64,000 nucleotides of DNA from contig NZ_PEND01000001.1 in NCBI RefSeq assembly GCF_002844195.1, positions 186,001 through 250,000 on the forward strand, read 5' to 3'. Below, one piece after another: positions 34,824 to 43,369 of the stretch (its first letter is position 1; each line of letters begins with the position of its first letter). The stretch is from Halegenticoccus soli (lineage in GTDB: Archaea > Halobacteriota > Halobacteria > Halobacteriales > Haloferacaceae). The notes under the pieces were generated by a model. It was not told the origin of the DNA. It ran no database searches and was given only the letters and a program-made list of their open reading frames with translations. Position numbers and translations under genes: made by a program.

Positions 34824-35174
34824 ATGAGCGGCAATCCAGACGACGAACGGTTGGAGGAGCTCCGTCGCCAGAAGATGCAGGAGATGCAGGAGCAGGCCCA
34901 ACAGGAGGGCCAGGAGGAAGCCGACGAGGCGGCCCGCCAGCAGGCCGAAGCCCAGAAGGACGCGCTCCTCCGGCAGTTCCTCACCGACGGCGCCCGCCAG
35001 CGGCTCAACGCGGTCCAGATGAGCAAGCCGCAGTTCGCCGAACAGGTCGAACGACAGATCGTCGCGCTCGCCCAGAGCGGTCGGATCCAGGGCAAGATCG
35101 ACGAAGAGCAGATGAAGCGACTCCTGAAGGAGCTCAAGCCCGACTCCAAGAGCTTCAACATCCGTCGCCGGTGA
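34824..35174 (+). CDS. DNA-binding protein, PDCD5/TFAR19 family
   Basis: A 116-residue basic-helical protein. An N-terminal coiled coil rich in Gln/Glu ([20 protein letters not shown]) is followed by the PDCD5 core [20 protein letters not shown] and [20 protein letters not shown]. Archaeal members bind double-stranded DNA. The next gene starts 4 bp after its stop. Confidence 0.95.
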   Translation: MSGNPDDERLEELRRQKMQEMQEQAQQEGQEEADEAARQQAEAQKDALLRQFLTDGARQRLNAVQMSKPQFAEQVERQIVALAQSGRIQGKIDEEQMKRLLKELKPDSKSFNIRRR

Positions 35175-35178
35175 CGGA

Positions 35179-35775
35179 ATGGAGCTCGCGCTCCTCTACA
35201 GCGGGGGAAAGGACTCCTCGCTCGCCGCCCTCCTCCTCGACTCGTTCTACGACGTGACGCTCGTCACCGCCCACTTCGGCGTGACGGACGACTGGCGGCA
35301 CGCCGAGCGGGCGGCCGAGGCGCTCGGCTACCCGTTCGAGGCGGTCGAACTCGACCGCGCCGTCGCGGAGGAGGCGGTCGACCGGATCCGCGCCGACGGC
35401 TACCCCCGACACGGCATCCAGCGCGTCCACGAACACGCCCTGGAGACCGTCGCGGGGCTCGACGTCGCCGCCGTCGCCGACGGGACCCGCCGCGACGACC
35501 GCGTCCCGACCGTCTCTCGCGCCCAGGCGCAGAGCCTCGAGGACCGCCACGACGTCGACTACCTCGCGCCGCTTTCGGGCTTCGGCCGCCGGGCCGTCGA
35601 TCGCCTCGTCGAGTCGCAGCTCGCGGTCGAGTCGGGTCCGAGCGAGGAGATCCCCAAGTCGGACTACGAGGGCGAACTCCGCCGCCTGCTCGCCGAGCGG
35701 TACGGCTCCGACGCGATCGTCGAGGTGTTCCCCGCCCACGAGCAGACGTACGTCCGGGGCACGAAAACCGATTGA
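35179..35775 (+). CDS. PP-loop ATP-pyrophosphatase family protein (alpha hydrolase-like)
   Basis: A 198-residue protein opening with LLYSGGKDSSLAALLL, the SGGKDS PP-loop that binds ATP for adenylation. Later RRDDRVPTVSRAQAQSLEDR and LAPLSGFGRRAV are typical of an archaeal group related to tRNA-thiolation and diphthamide-type enzymes. No CxxC zinc or sulfur motifs are visible. The reaction is unknown. Tightly linked to S19e and PDCD5, pointing to translation. Confidence 0.9.
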   Translation: MELALLYSGGKDSSLAALLLDSFYDVTLVTAHFGVTDDWRHAERAAEALGYPFEAVELDRAVAEEAVDRIRADGYPRHGIQRVHEHALETVAGLDVAAVADGTRRDDRVPTVSRAQAQSLEDRHDVDYLAPLSGFGRRAVDRLVESQLAVESGPSEEIPKSDYEGELRRLLAERYGSDAIVEVFPAHEQTYVRGTKTD

Positions 35776-35840
35776 CGTGGGTTCGTCCCCGCCCCGAGCG
35801 ACTTCGAATCCCTCTTGTCCCCCTCGCCTGTAGGCCGTCC

Positions 35841-36719
35841 GTGGACATCGGCATCGCCTACTCCGTCGTCGCGGCGCTGGTCTGGGGCGGCTACCTGTTC
35901 GGACTGAAGCGCTACTTCGACGACTACCCCGCGACGGCGCTCTCCGTCCTCGTCTACGCCTTCGCCATCGCCTGGTACCTCCCCTACGCGGCCGTGGCGC
36001 TCCCCGAGGGTGCCGTCGGCGACGCGGTCGACCGCGCCGGCCTCGCGACGGCCGGGGTGGTGCTCGTCACCGTCGCCGCCATCGCCGCGGCGCTCGTCAT
36101 CTTCCTCTGGGCGCTGGAGGCGGGCGACGTGTCGTACGTCGCGCCGATCAACAAGACCGTGCCCGTGTTCGTGCTCCCGATCGAGATCGGGCTGCTCGGC
36201 GCGCACCTCGCCCCGATCCAGGTGTTCGGCGTGCTCGTCGCCACGTTCGCGGTGTACGTCGCCAACTACCGGCCCGGCGGGCTGCTCGCGCCGGTGCGGA
36301 AGGCGGCGACGTCGCGGGCGGCGCAGCTTGCGCTCGTGAGCGCCGCCTGCTTCGCCGTCGGCGACATCGGCAAGCGCCTCGCGCTACAGGATCTGGGGCT
36401 CCCACTGGAAGCGTGGGTGCTCGCCCTCCTCGGCGGCGTCCTGCTCGTCCTCCTCCCGGCGGCCCTGCGGTCGTGGCCGGACGACGTGCTGGCGGACGCC
36501 CCGAAGCTCGCCGTCGCGGGCGCGGCGGTGGCCGTCGGGGAGCACGTCACCTCGCTCGCCTTCTCGAACGTCCCCGCCAGCATCGCCTCGCCGGTGATCA
36601 ACACGCAGGCGATCGTCGCGGTCGTCCTCGGCGGCGTCGTCCTCCGCGAGGAGGCGTTCCGCGTCCGCCTCGCAGCCGCGGGGCTCGCGGTTGCCGGAGT
36701 GGCGCTCATCGCCCTGTGA
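35841..36719 (+). CDS. EamA/DMT superfamily transporter
   Basis: A 292-residue membrane protein with ten helices in two EamA repeats. The GTG at 35841 (DIGIAYSVVAALVWGGYLFG) is favoured since it opens right at helix 1. Repeat 1 ends with YVAPINKTVPVFVLPIEIGL and repeat 2 with NVPASIASPVINTQAIVAVV. Substrate unknown. Confidence 0.88.
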   Translation: MDIGIAYSVVAALVWGGYLFGLKRYFDDYPATALSVLVYAFAIAWYLPYAAVALPEGAVGDAVDRAGLATAGVVLVTVAAIAAALVIFLWALEAGDVSYVAPINKTVPVFVLPIEIGLLGAHLAPIQVFGVLVATFAVYVANYRPGGLLAPVRKAATSRAAQLALVSAACFAVGDIGKRLALQDLGLPLEAWVLALLGGVLLVLLPAALRSWPDDVLADAPKLAVAGAAVAVGEHVTSLAFSNVPASIASPVINTQAIVAVVLGGVVLREEAFRVRLAAAGLAVAGVALIAL

Positions 36720-36795
36720 CGCGTCGGCCCGCGCTGAACGCGCTGAACCGCGTCGGTCCGCGTTCCGAAGCGCGTCGGATCGCGTCCCTGAATCG
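36720..36795. repeat. Degenerate tandem units after the DMT gene
   Basis: Three units starting CGCGTCGG at 36720, 36749 and 36771 (29, 22 and 25 bp) continue with GCGT/GCGC and GAA/GAAC. They sit directly after the transporter stop codon. Confidence 0.55.
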
Positions 36796-36861
36796 TTCCG
36801 GCGCGCGTACTGAAGTCGGGTTCAGCGCGCCGTTAAGCCGCCCGAGAACCTCCTCTCCTGT

Positions 36862-36930
36862 ATGTACGCCGAACGACATCCGCACGCGGGCGGCTCGGAG
36901 CCGCAGCCGCGCTCGTCCTGGAGGCGCTGA
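36862..36930 (+). CDS. Possible 22-residue upstream ORF coupled to the SDR gene
   Basis: ATG at 36862 gives MYAERHPHAGGSEPQPRSSW plus RR, and its TGA overlaps the SDR start as TGATG. A TATA-like GTTAAGC (36834-36840) is ~25 bp before this ATG, where a leaderless transcript would start. Composition is basic, not haloarchaeal-like, so it may be only a coupling leader or chance. Confidence 0.35.
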   Translation: MYAERHPHAGGSEPQPRSSWRR

Positions 36931-37637
36931 TGCCGCGATTCGCCCTCGTCACGGGCGCGAGCAAGGGACTCGGTGCCGTTCTCGCGACGTTCCTCGCCGG
37001 GCGGGGCGACGACCTGCTACTCACCGCCCGCGACGAGGCCGCGCTGACGGAGCGAGCCGAGTCGCTCGCCGAGTTCGGCGTCGACGTGCGCGCCGTCGCC
37101 GGCGATGTCGCCGACCCCGACCACCGCGCGGTCCTCGGCGAGATCGCGGCCGAGCGCGGGGCGCTCGACCTGCTCGTGAACAACGCCTCGGCGCTCGGCC
37201 CGTCGCCGCTCCCGCCGCTTTCGGCGTACCCCCTCGACGAGTTCGAGCGCGTGCTCCGGACGAACGTCGTCGCCCCACTCGCGCTCGCGCAGGCCGTCCT
37301 GCCGGTGCTCCGCGAGGCCGGCGGACTGGTGGTGAACGTCACGAGCGACGCCGCGGTCGAGGGCTACCCCGGCTGGGGCGGCTACGGCGCGAGCAAGGCC
37401 GCCCTCGACCAGTTGACCCGCGCGCTCGCGGCCGAGGAGACCGCGGTGGGCGTCGTGAGCGTCGACCCCGGCGACATGCGGACCGACATGCACCGGCGGG
37501 CGTTCCCGGGCGAGGACATCTCCGATCGCCCGCTGCCCGACATCACGCTCCCCTTCTGGGCGTGGCTGCTGGGCCGCGATCCGCTCGACGTTACCGGCCG
37601 CCGCTTCGAGGCGCAGGCCGAACGGTGGGAGGCGTGA
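36930..37637 (+). CDS. Short-chain dehydrogenase/reductase
   Basis: A 235-residue Rossmann-fold oxidoreductase. NAD(P)-binding TGASKGLGA at residues ~9-17, LLVNNASALG, catalytic Ser in NVTSDAAVEG and the YGASKAAL active-site Tyr-Lys. The tail DPLDVTGRRFEAQAERWEA is short. Substrate unknown. Its TGA overlaps the queA ATG (TGATG), so the two are co-translated. Confidence 0.93.
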   Translation: MPRFALVTGASKGLGAVLATFLAGRGDDLLLTARDEAALTERAESLAEFGVDVRAVAGDVADPDHRAVLGEIAAERGALDLLVNNASALGPSPLPPLSAYPLDEFERVLRTNVVAPLALAQAVLPVLREAGGLVVNVTSDAAVEGYPGWGGYGASKAALDQLTRALAAEETAVGVVSVDPGDMRTDMHRRAFPGEDISDRPLPDITLPFWAWLLGRDPLDVTGRRFEAQAERWEA

Positions 37638-38716
37638 TGGGCGGCGGGATGGAACTCGCGGACTTCCGGTTCGAACGGCCGGTCGATCTGCAGGCGACGC
37701 TGCCGCCGGAGGCGCGCGGCCTCGCGCGCGACGGGGTGCGCCTGCTCGTCAGCCGCGGGCGCGAACACGTCCACGCCGGCTTCGTCGACCTCGCGGACTT
37801 CCTCGACCCGGGCGACCTGCTCGTCGTCAACGACAGCGCGACGCTCCCGGCCAGCCTCCCGGCGACGGGACCGGATGGGACGTTCCTGCTGAACGCCTCG
37901 ACCGACTACGGCCGGAACCTGTGGCTCGTCGAACCCCGCCACGGCCCGGGCGAACCCGGGCCGATCGGGCTGAACCCCGGAGACGAGATCCGCGTCCCCG
38001 GCATCGCCGGTCGCGTCGTCGCCCATTACCCCGAGATTCCGCGGCTGAGCTTCGTTCGGTTCGACGGCGACCTCCGGGAGGCGATGGAGGCGGCGGGCGA
38101 GCCGATCCGCTACGGCTACCTCGCGGAACCGCAGCCCCTCGACGCCTACCAGACCCCCTTCGCGGCGCGCCCCGGGAGCGCCGAGATGCCCTCGGCGGCG
38201 CGGCCGTTCACGGAGCGCGTCGTCGAACGCCTCCGCGCGAAGGGCGTCGGAATCGCGTCGATCACCCTCCACGCCGGCGTGTCGAGCCTCGAAGTCGAGT
38301 TCGACGCGCTCGAATGCGGCTGCGAGGACGACTGGAACCCGCTGTACGGCGAACCGTTCGAGGTTCCCGCCGCGACGGCGCGCGCGGTGACGGCCGCGAA
38401 ACGCGACGGGCGGCGCGTCGTCGCAGTCGGCACGACCGTCGTCAGGGCGCTCGAAAGCGCGTACGACGGCGCGATCGGGGCGGCTCGGCCTGTCCGCGGG
38501 TTCACCCGGGCGTTCATCACGCCGAAGCGGGGCGTCGCGGTCCCCGACGGCCTCCTGACGGGGATGCACGACCCGGAGACGACGCACTTGGCGATGCTCC
38601 ACGCGATCGCCGGCGCGGAGGTGATCGGGGAGGCGTACCGGGCGGCCGTCGGAGAGGGCTACCTCTGGCACGAGTTCGGCGACAGCCACCTGATCCTGCC
38701 GGGGTCGGCGCGGTAG
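37637..38716 (+). CDS. queA: S-adenosylmethionine:tRNA ribosyltransferase-isomerase homologue (QueA)
   Basis: A 359-residue QueA-family protein (a second ATG at 37649 would give 355). Landmarks: FVDLADFLDPGDLLVVNDSA, SITLHAGVSSLEVEF, AVGTTVVRALESAYDG, and the C-terminal HAIAGAEVIGEAYRAAVGEG followed by WHEFGDSHLIL. In bacteria QueA moves the ribosyl part of SAM onto preQ1 in tRNA to make epoxyqueuosine. Archaea instead make archaeosine at position 15, so this protein's substrate is open. It is coupled to an SDR gene. Confidence 0.9.
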   Translation: MGGGMELADFRFERPVDLQATLPPEARGLARDGVRLLVSRGREHVHAGFVDLADFLDPGDLLVVNDSATLPASLPATGPDGTFLLNASTDYGRNLWLVEPRHGPGEPGPIGLNPGDEIRVPGIAGRVVAHYPEIPRLSFVRFDGDLREAMEAAGEPIRYGYLAEPQPLDAYQTPFAARPGSAEMPSAARPFTERVVERLRAKGVGIASITLHAGVSSLEVEFDALECGCEDDWNPLYGEPFEVPAATARAVTAAKRDGRRVVAVGTTVVRALESAYDGAIGAARPVRGFTRAFITPKRGVAVPDGLLTGMHDPETTHLAMLHAIAGAEVIGEAYRAAVGEGYLWHEFGDSHLILPGSAR

Positions 38717-38723
38717 GGCGGCC

Positions 38724-39170
38724 TCACTCCGCGTGCCGGACGATGTGCACGTCGTACCGCGGATCCTCCGAGACGGGGTTACCGACGCTCGTGAGGGGCG
38801 CGGAGACCTTCCCGGCGTTCTGGCTGCCGACGAACACGACGGACGCGTCGACTTCGTCCGCGACCTCGCGGACGGTCCGCGCGATGTCCATCGTCCGCGT
38901 GGCGGTCGGATCGTCGCCTCGGGGTACCTCCGTCCGGAACGTCGCCTCGGGGGCGAGGGCGGAAACGCGCTCCCGCATCGACTCGCCGACCCGTTCGACG
39001 CCGAACGGCTCGTTCTCCGCGATCCAGCCCCGCTCCAGCGCGTACTCCGCGTCGTCCGGGACCACCGTGAGGGCGACGACCTCCTCGTCCACGAGTTCGC
39101 CGAACTCCGTCGCCCGTTTCAACGCCGCCTCCGAGAGGTCGGAGCCGTCGAACGGCACCAGTAGTGTCAT
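38724..39170 (-). CDS. Universal stress protein family
   Basis: A 148-residue UspA-fold protein from the ATG at 39170 (another in-frame ATG is at 39179). It starts TLLVPFDGSDLSEAALKRA. The usual ATP loop G-x2-G-x9-G-S/T is not present; the region reads VFVGSQNAGKVSAPLTSVGN. It is therefore probably a non-ATP-binding type. Divergent from hisS. Confidence 0.88.
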   Translation of the reverse strand: MTLLVPFDGSDLSEAALKRATEFGELVDEEVVALTVVPDDAEYALERGWIAENEPFGVERVGESMRERVSALAPEATFRTEVPRGDDPTATRTMDIARTVREVADEVDASVVFVGSQNAGKVSAPLTSVGNPVSEDPRYDVHIVRHAE

Positions 39171-39319
39171 TCCACGCATGGGTTGGCGTTCCGCCCTGAT
39201 AGCCCTTGTTCAGGGTTGCCGATGGGTACGCCGGCGGCCGTCCGTCGCGCGAGCCGATCCGGCTCCACTCGAAAAGGACAGCCTTCAAGCGAGCGCTGTG
39301 CGAACCACGACACAATACA

Positions 39320-40621
39320 ATGTACGAGCGACTCAAGGGGTTCCGAGACTTCTACCCTGGGGAGATGCAGGCTCGGCGGACGGTCATCGACGCCATGGAG
39401 TCCGTCGCGAAGCGCTACGGCTTCCGGGAGGTGGGGACGCCCGCGCTGGAGCGGACGCGGATGTACGTGGACAAGTCGGGCGAGGAGATCGTCGACGAGC
39501 TGTACTCCTTCACGGATCAGGGCGGCCGCGACGTCGCGCTGACGCCCGAACTCACGCCGACGGTCGCGCGCATGGTCGTCGCGAAGCAGCAGGAGCTCTC
39601 GAAGCCGATCAAGTGGTACTCCACGCGCCCGTTCTGGCGCTACGAGGAGCCCCAGCAGGGCCGATTCCGCGAGTTCTACCAGACGAACGTCGACGTGTTC
39701 GGCTCGTCGGACCCCGCGGCCGACGCCGAGATCCTGGCGTTCGCCGCCGACTCCATGACCGACCTCGGGCTCACGGGCGAGGAGTTCGAGTTCCGCGTGT
39801 CCCACCGCGACATCCTCGGCGGCCTGCTCTCCGCGTTCGAGGCAGACGTGGACGTCCGCGCGGCCGTCCGCGCCGTGGACAAGAGCGCGAAGATCGCGGA
39901 CGAGGAGTACTACGACCTCCTCGTCGACGCCGGCCTCGACTACGACGAGGCCCGGCAGTTCGACTCCCTCCTCGGATCGGAGGACCTCGACGAGCTCGTC
40001 GACTTCGCCGGCACGGAGCGCGTCGACGAGGCCGTCGGCAACCTGCGGGCCGTCCTCGACGCCGCCGAGGACTTCGGCGCGCGCGAGTACTGCTCGCTCT
40101 CGCTCGAAACCGCCCGCGGCCTCGACTACTACACCGGTGTCGTCTTCGAGTGCTTCGACTCGACCGGGGAGGTCTCCCGCTCGGTCTTCGGCGGCGGCCG
40201 CTACGACGACCTCATCGAGAGCTTCGGCGGTCAGCCCACCCCCGCGGTCGGCGTCGCGCCGGGCCACGCGCCCCTTCAGCTCCTGCTCCAGCGCGCCGGC
40301 GTCTGGCCCGACGAGGCGCTCTCGACGGACTACTACGTCCTCCAGGTCGGCGACACCCGCCCCACGGCGGCCCGCATCGCCCGCGACCTCCGCGAGCGGG
40401 GCAACGTCGTCGAGACGGACGTCTCCGGCCGGAGCTTCGGCGCGCAGATGGGGTACGCAGACAGCGTCAACGCCCGGACGGTCGTCATCGTCGGCGAGCG
40501 GGACCTCGAGAACGGCGAAGTGACGGTCAAGGACATGGCGTCGGGCGAGCAGACGACCGCGCCGGTCGACGACTTCCCCGGCGAGCGCGACGCGCCGACG
40601 TACGACGACTTCGCCGTCTGA
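39320..40621 (+). CDS. hisS: Histidyl-tRNA synthetase
   Basis: A 433-residue class II synthetase. Motif 1 region KGFRDFYPGEM, motif 2 FWRYEEPQQGRFREFYQTNV, the HisA box ARGLDYYTGVVFE and motif 3 GGGRYDDLIESFGG. The C-terminal anticodon domain ends VTVKDMASGEQTTAP. The ATG at 39320 is preferred over upstream starts since it begins MYERLKGFRDF. Confidence 0.97.
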   Translation: MYERLKGFRDFYPGEMQARRTVIDAMESVAKRYGFREVGTPALERTRMYVDKSGEEIVDELYSFTDQGGRDVALTPELTPTVARMVVAKQQELSKPIKWYSTRPFWRYEEPQQGRFREFYQTNVDVFGSSDPAADAEILAFAADSMTDLGLTGEEFEFRVSHRDILGGLLSAFEADVDVRAAVRAVDKSAKIADEEYYDLLVDAGLDYDEARQFDSLLGSEDLDELVDFAGTERVDEAVGNLRAVLDAAEDFGAREYCSLSLETARGLDYYTGVVFECFDSTGEVSRSVFGGGRYDDLIESFGGQPTPAVGVAPGHAPLQLLLQRAGVWPDEALSTDYYVLQVGDTRPTAARIARDLRERGNVVETDVSGRSFGAQMGYADSVNARTVVIVGERDLENGEVTVKDMASGEQTTAPVDDFPGERDAPTYDDFAV

Positions 40622-40844
40622 CGGCGCGACTCCGCCGCCTCGGACGCCTCACGGGACGACCCCGCCGCAGACGACGCGACTCAACCGTCCAATCGCGCGT
40701 CGGGGAGCCCATCCGATTCAATTCTCTCCGATTCGATCCACTGCGATCCGTTCGGGTCCACCACGATCAGCTCCGATTTTCGCCCCGCGGGAATCGGCGG
40801 TCAGGGTTAACCCGCTGCCCGGGAAAGACCCGCACGGAGACGCC

Positions 40845-41297
40845 ATGTACGAGCGCATCCTCATCCCGACGGACGGAAGCGAGACGGCGAGAAGCGCGGT
40901 CCAGCGCGCGGTGGACTTCGCGCGTCGATACGACGCGACGCTCCACGCGCTGTACGTCGTCGACACCGCCGCCTTCGGCACGGCCGACTTCGACGCCGAC
41001 GTGATGCTCGAGGGGTTCGAACAGGAGGGAAAGCGGGCGGTCGAGTACGTCGCCGAGGCGGCGCGCGACGCGGCCGTCCCCGTCGAGACGGCGATCGTCC
41101 ACGGGTCGCCCGAACGGACGATCCTCCGGTACGCCGACGACAACGACATCGACCTCATCGTCATGGGAACCCACGGGAGGCGGGGGCTCGAACGGTACCT
41201 GCTCGGGAGCACCACGGAGCGGATCGTGCGGAGCGCGACGGTGCCCGTGCTCACCGTCCGACACCACCGCGAGGGGACCGAAGCGGCCGAGGAGTGA
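40845..41297 (+). CDS. Universal stress protein family, ATP-binding type
   Basis: A 150-residue UspA-fold protein. It starts YERILIPTDGSETARSAVQR and ends with GTHGRRGLERYLLGSTTERI, the intact G-x2-G-x9-G-S/T ATP motif, then SATVPVLTVR. Functionally linked to stress or signalling, as for the family. Preceded by a ~220-bp spacer with no gene but several short direct repeats (CCGATTC/CGATCC). Confidence 0.93.
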   Translation: MYERILIPTDGSETARSAVQRAVDFARRYDATLHALYVVDTAAFGTADFDADVMLEGFEQEGKRAVEYVAEAARDAAVPVETAIVHGSPERTILRYADDNDIDLIVMGTHGRRGLERYLLGSTTERIVRSATVPVLTVRHHREGTEAAEE

Positions 41298-41456
41298 GCG
41301 GGGACTGCGAGCGGGATGGCCGCAGAGCGGGCGGGAGTGACTGCGGAACGCGAGGCGTGGCGACGCACCGCGAGGGGAGCGACCGACGCGCGCCCGCCGT
41401 GACCGCTCGGTCCCGGAGCCGGACGCGTTAAGCCGGCGCTCGCCGAACGGCCGACA

Positions 41457-42266
41457 ATGCCGACGCGGGCCTTCCGTATCGCGTACGACGGCCGGCCGTT
41501 CCACGGCTTCCAGCGCCAGCCCGACGTGCCGACAGTCGAGGGCGCGCTGTTCGACGCCCTCCGCGACCTCGGGGCGCTCGACGCCGACGCCCCGAAGCCG
41601 ACCGGCTACGCGGCCGCCGGCAGAACCGACGCCGGCGTGTCCGCGCTCGCCCAGACGGTCGCTTTCGACTGTCCGGCGTGGTGCTTGCCGCGCGCACTCA
41701 ACAGCGCCCTCCCGGCCGACGTGCGGGCGTGGGCGAGCGCCGCGGTGCCCGCCGACTTCCACGCGACCCACGACGCCGTCCGGCGCGGGTACGCCTACCA
41801 CCTCTACGCGCCGGAGATCGACGACGATCGGGCCCGCGCGGCGCTCGACGCGCTCTGCGGCGAACACGACTTTCACAACCTGACGCCCGATCACGAGAAC
41901 ACGGTCCGCGACCTCTCGGGGTCCGTCGAGCGCGACGGCGCGTTCCTCGTCGTCCGGGTCGAGTCCGGCGGCTTCGCCCGCGAACTCGTCCGCCGCCTCG
42001 TCTCCCTCGTCCGCGCGGTCGCGGCCGGCGAGGCGGATCTCGCGAAGGTGGACCGCGTGCTCGGCCCCGACCCGATCGACGGACCCGAGGGGGTCGCCCC
42101 CGCGCCGCCGACGCCGCTCGTCCTGACCCGCGTCGAGTACCCGGACGTCTCGTTCGACGTCGACGCGGACGCCGCCGGGAGCGCGCGGGCGGTGTTCGAC
42201 GACAGGTACGTCGCGGGCCGAGTCGCCGCGCGCGTCGCCGACGAGATCCGCCGCGGCGTCCGCTGA
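41457..42266 (+). CDS. truA: tRNA pseudouridine(38-40) synthase
   Basis: A 269-residue TruA. It starts RAFRIAYDGRPFHGFQRQPD; the catalytic Asp58 lies in GRTDAGVSAL; the second-half FHNLTPDHENTVRDL and GFARELVRRLVSLVRAV are standard. It modifies the anticodon arm of tRNAs. Confidence 0.95.
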   Translation: MPTRAFRIAYDGRPFHGFQRQPDVPTVEGALFDALRDLGALDADAPKPTGYAAAGRTDAGVSALAQTVAFDCPAWCLPRALNSALPADVRAWASAAVPADFHATHDAVRRGYAYHLYAPEIDDDRARAALDALCGEHDFHNLTPDHENTVRDLSGSVERDGAFLVVRVESGGFARELVRRLVSLVRAVAAGEADLAKVDRVLGPDPIDGPEGVAPAPPTPLVLTRVEYPDVSFDVDADAAGSARAVFDDRYVAGRVAARVADEIRRGVR

Positions 42267-42313
42267 CGGCTCCCCAGTCCGATAACGACTCCCGACGCGG
42301 CCGTAGGGCTATT

Positions 42314-42323
42314 GCTATATATT
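42314..42323 (+). promoter_or_regulatory. TATA-like element before the HAD gene
   Basis: GCTATATATT in a sharply AT-rich patch (42310-42340). The predicted start site is ~42345, upstream of a 36-codon ORF and ~130 bp before the HAD start. Confidence 0.55.
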
Positions 42324-42365
42324 GAGTAAAGTAATTATGGAGTGAACGACCACTAGCGGGTGACC

Positions 42366-42476
42366 ATGTCCGAAACGCCGATCGGGTTCGCCGGGCCCGG
42401 AGCCGCGTTCGACGGTTCGCTCGCGGCGGCGGACGGCGATCCCTCCGGGCCGACGGAACCGAGGTGGGGCGGGTGA
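42366..42476 (+). CDS. Possible 36-residue upstream ORF overlapping the HAD gene
   Basis: ATG at 42366, MSETPIGFAGPGAAFDGSL and an acidic rest ending RWGG; its TGA overlaps the HAD GTG start (GTGA). It lies at the right distance from the TATA element, and its composition is haloarchaeal-like. It may be a real leader peptide or the relic of an earlier N-terminus in another frame. Confidence 0.4.
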   Translation: MSETPIGFAGPGAAFDGSLAAADGDPSGPTEPRWGG

Positions 42477-43075
42477 GCTACGACGCGATCATCCTCGACA
42501 ACGACGGCGTCCTGACGCACCTGACGGGGACCGACGTCGTGCGCGCGGCCGAGGCCCAGCGCGCCGCGCTCCAAACCGGCGCGAAGCCGCTGTACGACGA
42601 CGTCGCGTACCTCTTCGATCTCGCCGGCGATGAGCCGACTCGTCCCGTGGACCTCGACGACGATGGGTCGTCTCGTCCTGTCGACTTCGCCGGCGACGGG
42701 CCGGCTCGTCCGATTGATCTCGCCGTGGTGAGCAACAACCAGCACGCGACGGTCGAGCACATCCTCGACGTGTTCGGCCTCGACGACCTGTTCTCGGTCG
42801 CCTACGGGCGGGAGCCGACCATCGAGGGATTCCGCCGTCGGAAGCCGGAGCCGTACTACCTGGAACTGGCGGTGTCGGAGCTGGGGGCCGAAAACGCCCT
42901 CTACGTCGGCGACAGCAACGTCGACGTGCTCGCGGCGGACCGCGCCGGCGTCGACGTGGCGTTCATCCGGCGGCCGCACCGGGCGGAGTACGAACTGGTC
43001 GCGGAGCCGACGTACGAGATCGAGACGCTGGAGGAGCTCCTCCCGCTGGTCGGCTGCGAGCCCGTCCCCCGCTGA
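42473..43075 (+). CDS. HAD superfamily hydrolase with an internal repeat insertion
   Basis: A 200-residue HAD phosphatase-like protein from the GTG at 42473 (another GTG at 42464). Motif I is ILDNDGVLT, motif II is VVSNNQ, the motif III Lys lies in RRRKPEPYYLEL, and motif IV is YVGDSNVDVLAADRAG. Where a cap domain is expected there are three 11-residue repeats (RPVDL-type) at 42623-42721, between motifs I and II. Substrate unknown; some haloarchaeal members are called phosphoglycolate-phosphatase-like. Confidence 0.85.
   Translation: MSYDAIILDNDGVLTHLTGTDVVRAAEAQRAALQTGAKPLYDDVAYLFDLAGDEPTRPVDLDDDGSSRPVDFAGDGPARPIDLAVVSNNQHATVEHILDVFGLDDLFSVAYGREPTIEGFRRRKPEPYYLELAVSELGAENALYVGDSNVDVLAADRAGVDVAFIRRPHRAEYELVAEPTYEIETLEELLPLVGCEPVPR
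42623..42721. repeat. Three 33-bp in-frame tandem repeats in the HAD gene
   Basis: Units at 42623-42655, 42656-42688 and 42689-42721 encode AGDEPTRPVDL, DDDGSSRPVDF and AGDGPARPIDL. The first and third match best. Confidence 0.85.
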
Positions 43076-43116
43076 CGACGGACACCTATTTGACACGTCC
43101 CCGCGTCCCCGCGCAC

Positions 43117-43347
43117 ATGTCGCTCGAACAGGCCTCCTGGGACGCGACGATCCGCCTCTTCGCGGGCGTCGCGCTGATCGCGCTCGGCGTCGAACTCGGC
43201 GGCCCGATGCTCGGATCGGGACTCCTCGGCGGCGCTCTCGGCCTCCTGGTGCTCTGTAGCACCCTCCTCTACGGGCTCAATCAGATCGCGAAGGGCCTGT
43301 GGATCGTCGTCTCAGACGCCGCCGGCGCGTCGACGCGGTCCGGGTAG
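43117..43347 (+). CDS. Small two-helix membrane protein
   Basis: A 76-residue protein from the ATG at 43117. It has two hydrophobic helices (IRLFAGVALIALGVELGG and LLGGALGLLVLCSTLLYG). Its layout resembles DUF2892-type inner-membrane proteins, but without their usual signature, so it is left unnamed. Convergent with the M28 peptidase. Confidence 0.7.
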   Translation: MSLEQASWDATIRLFAGVALIALGVELGGPMLGSGLLGGALGLLVLCSTLLYGLNQIAKGLWIVVSDAAGASTRSG

Positions 43348-43369
43348 TCCGTAACCCGGTTCGCCCCCG

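Noticed and set aside
40622-40844. Short repeated CCGATTC/CGATCC words before the USP gene considered as a CRISPR-like array
   Set aside because: Units are irregular in spacing and too short; no spacers and no cas genes.
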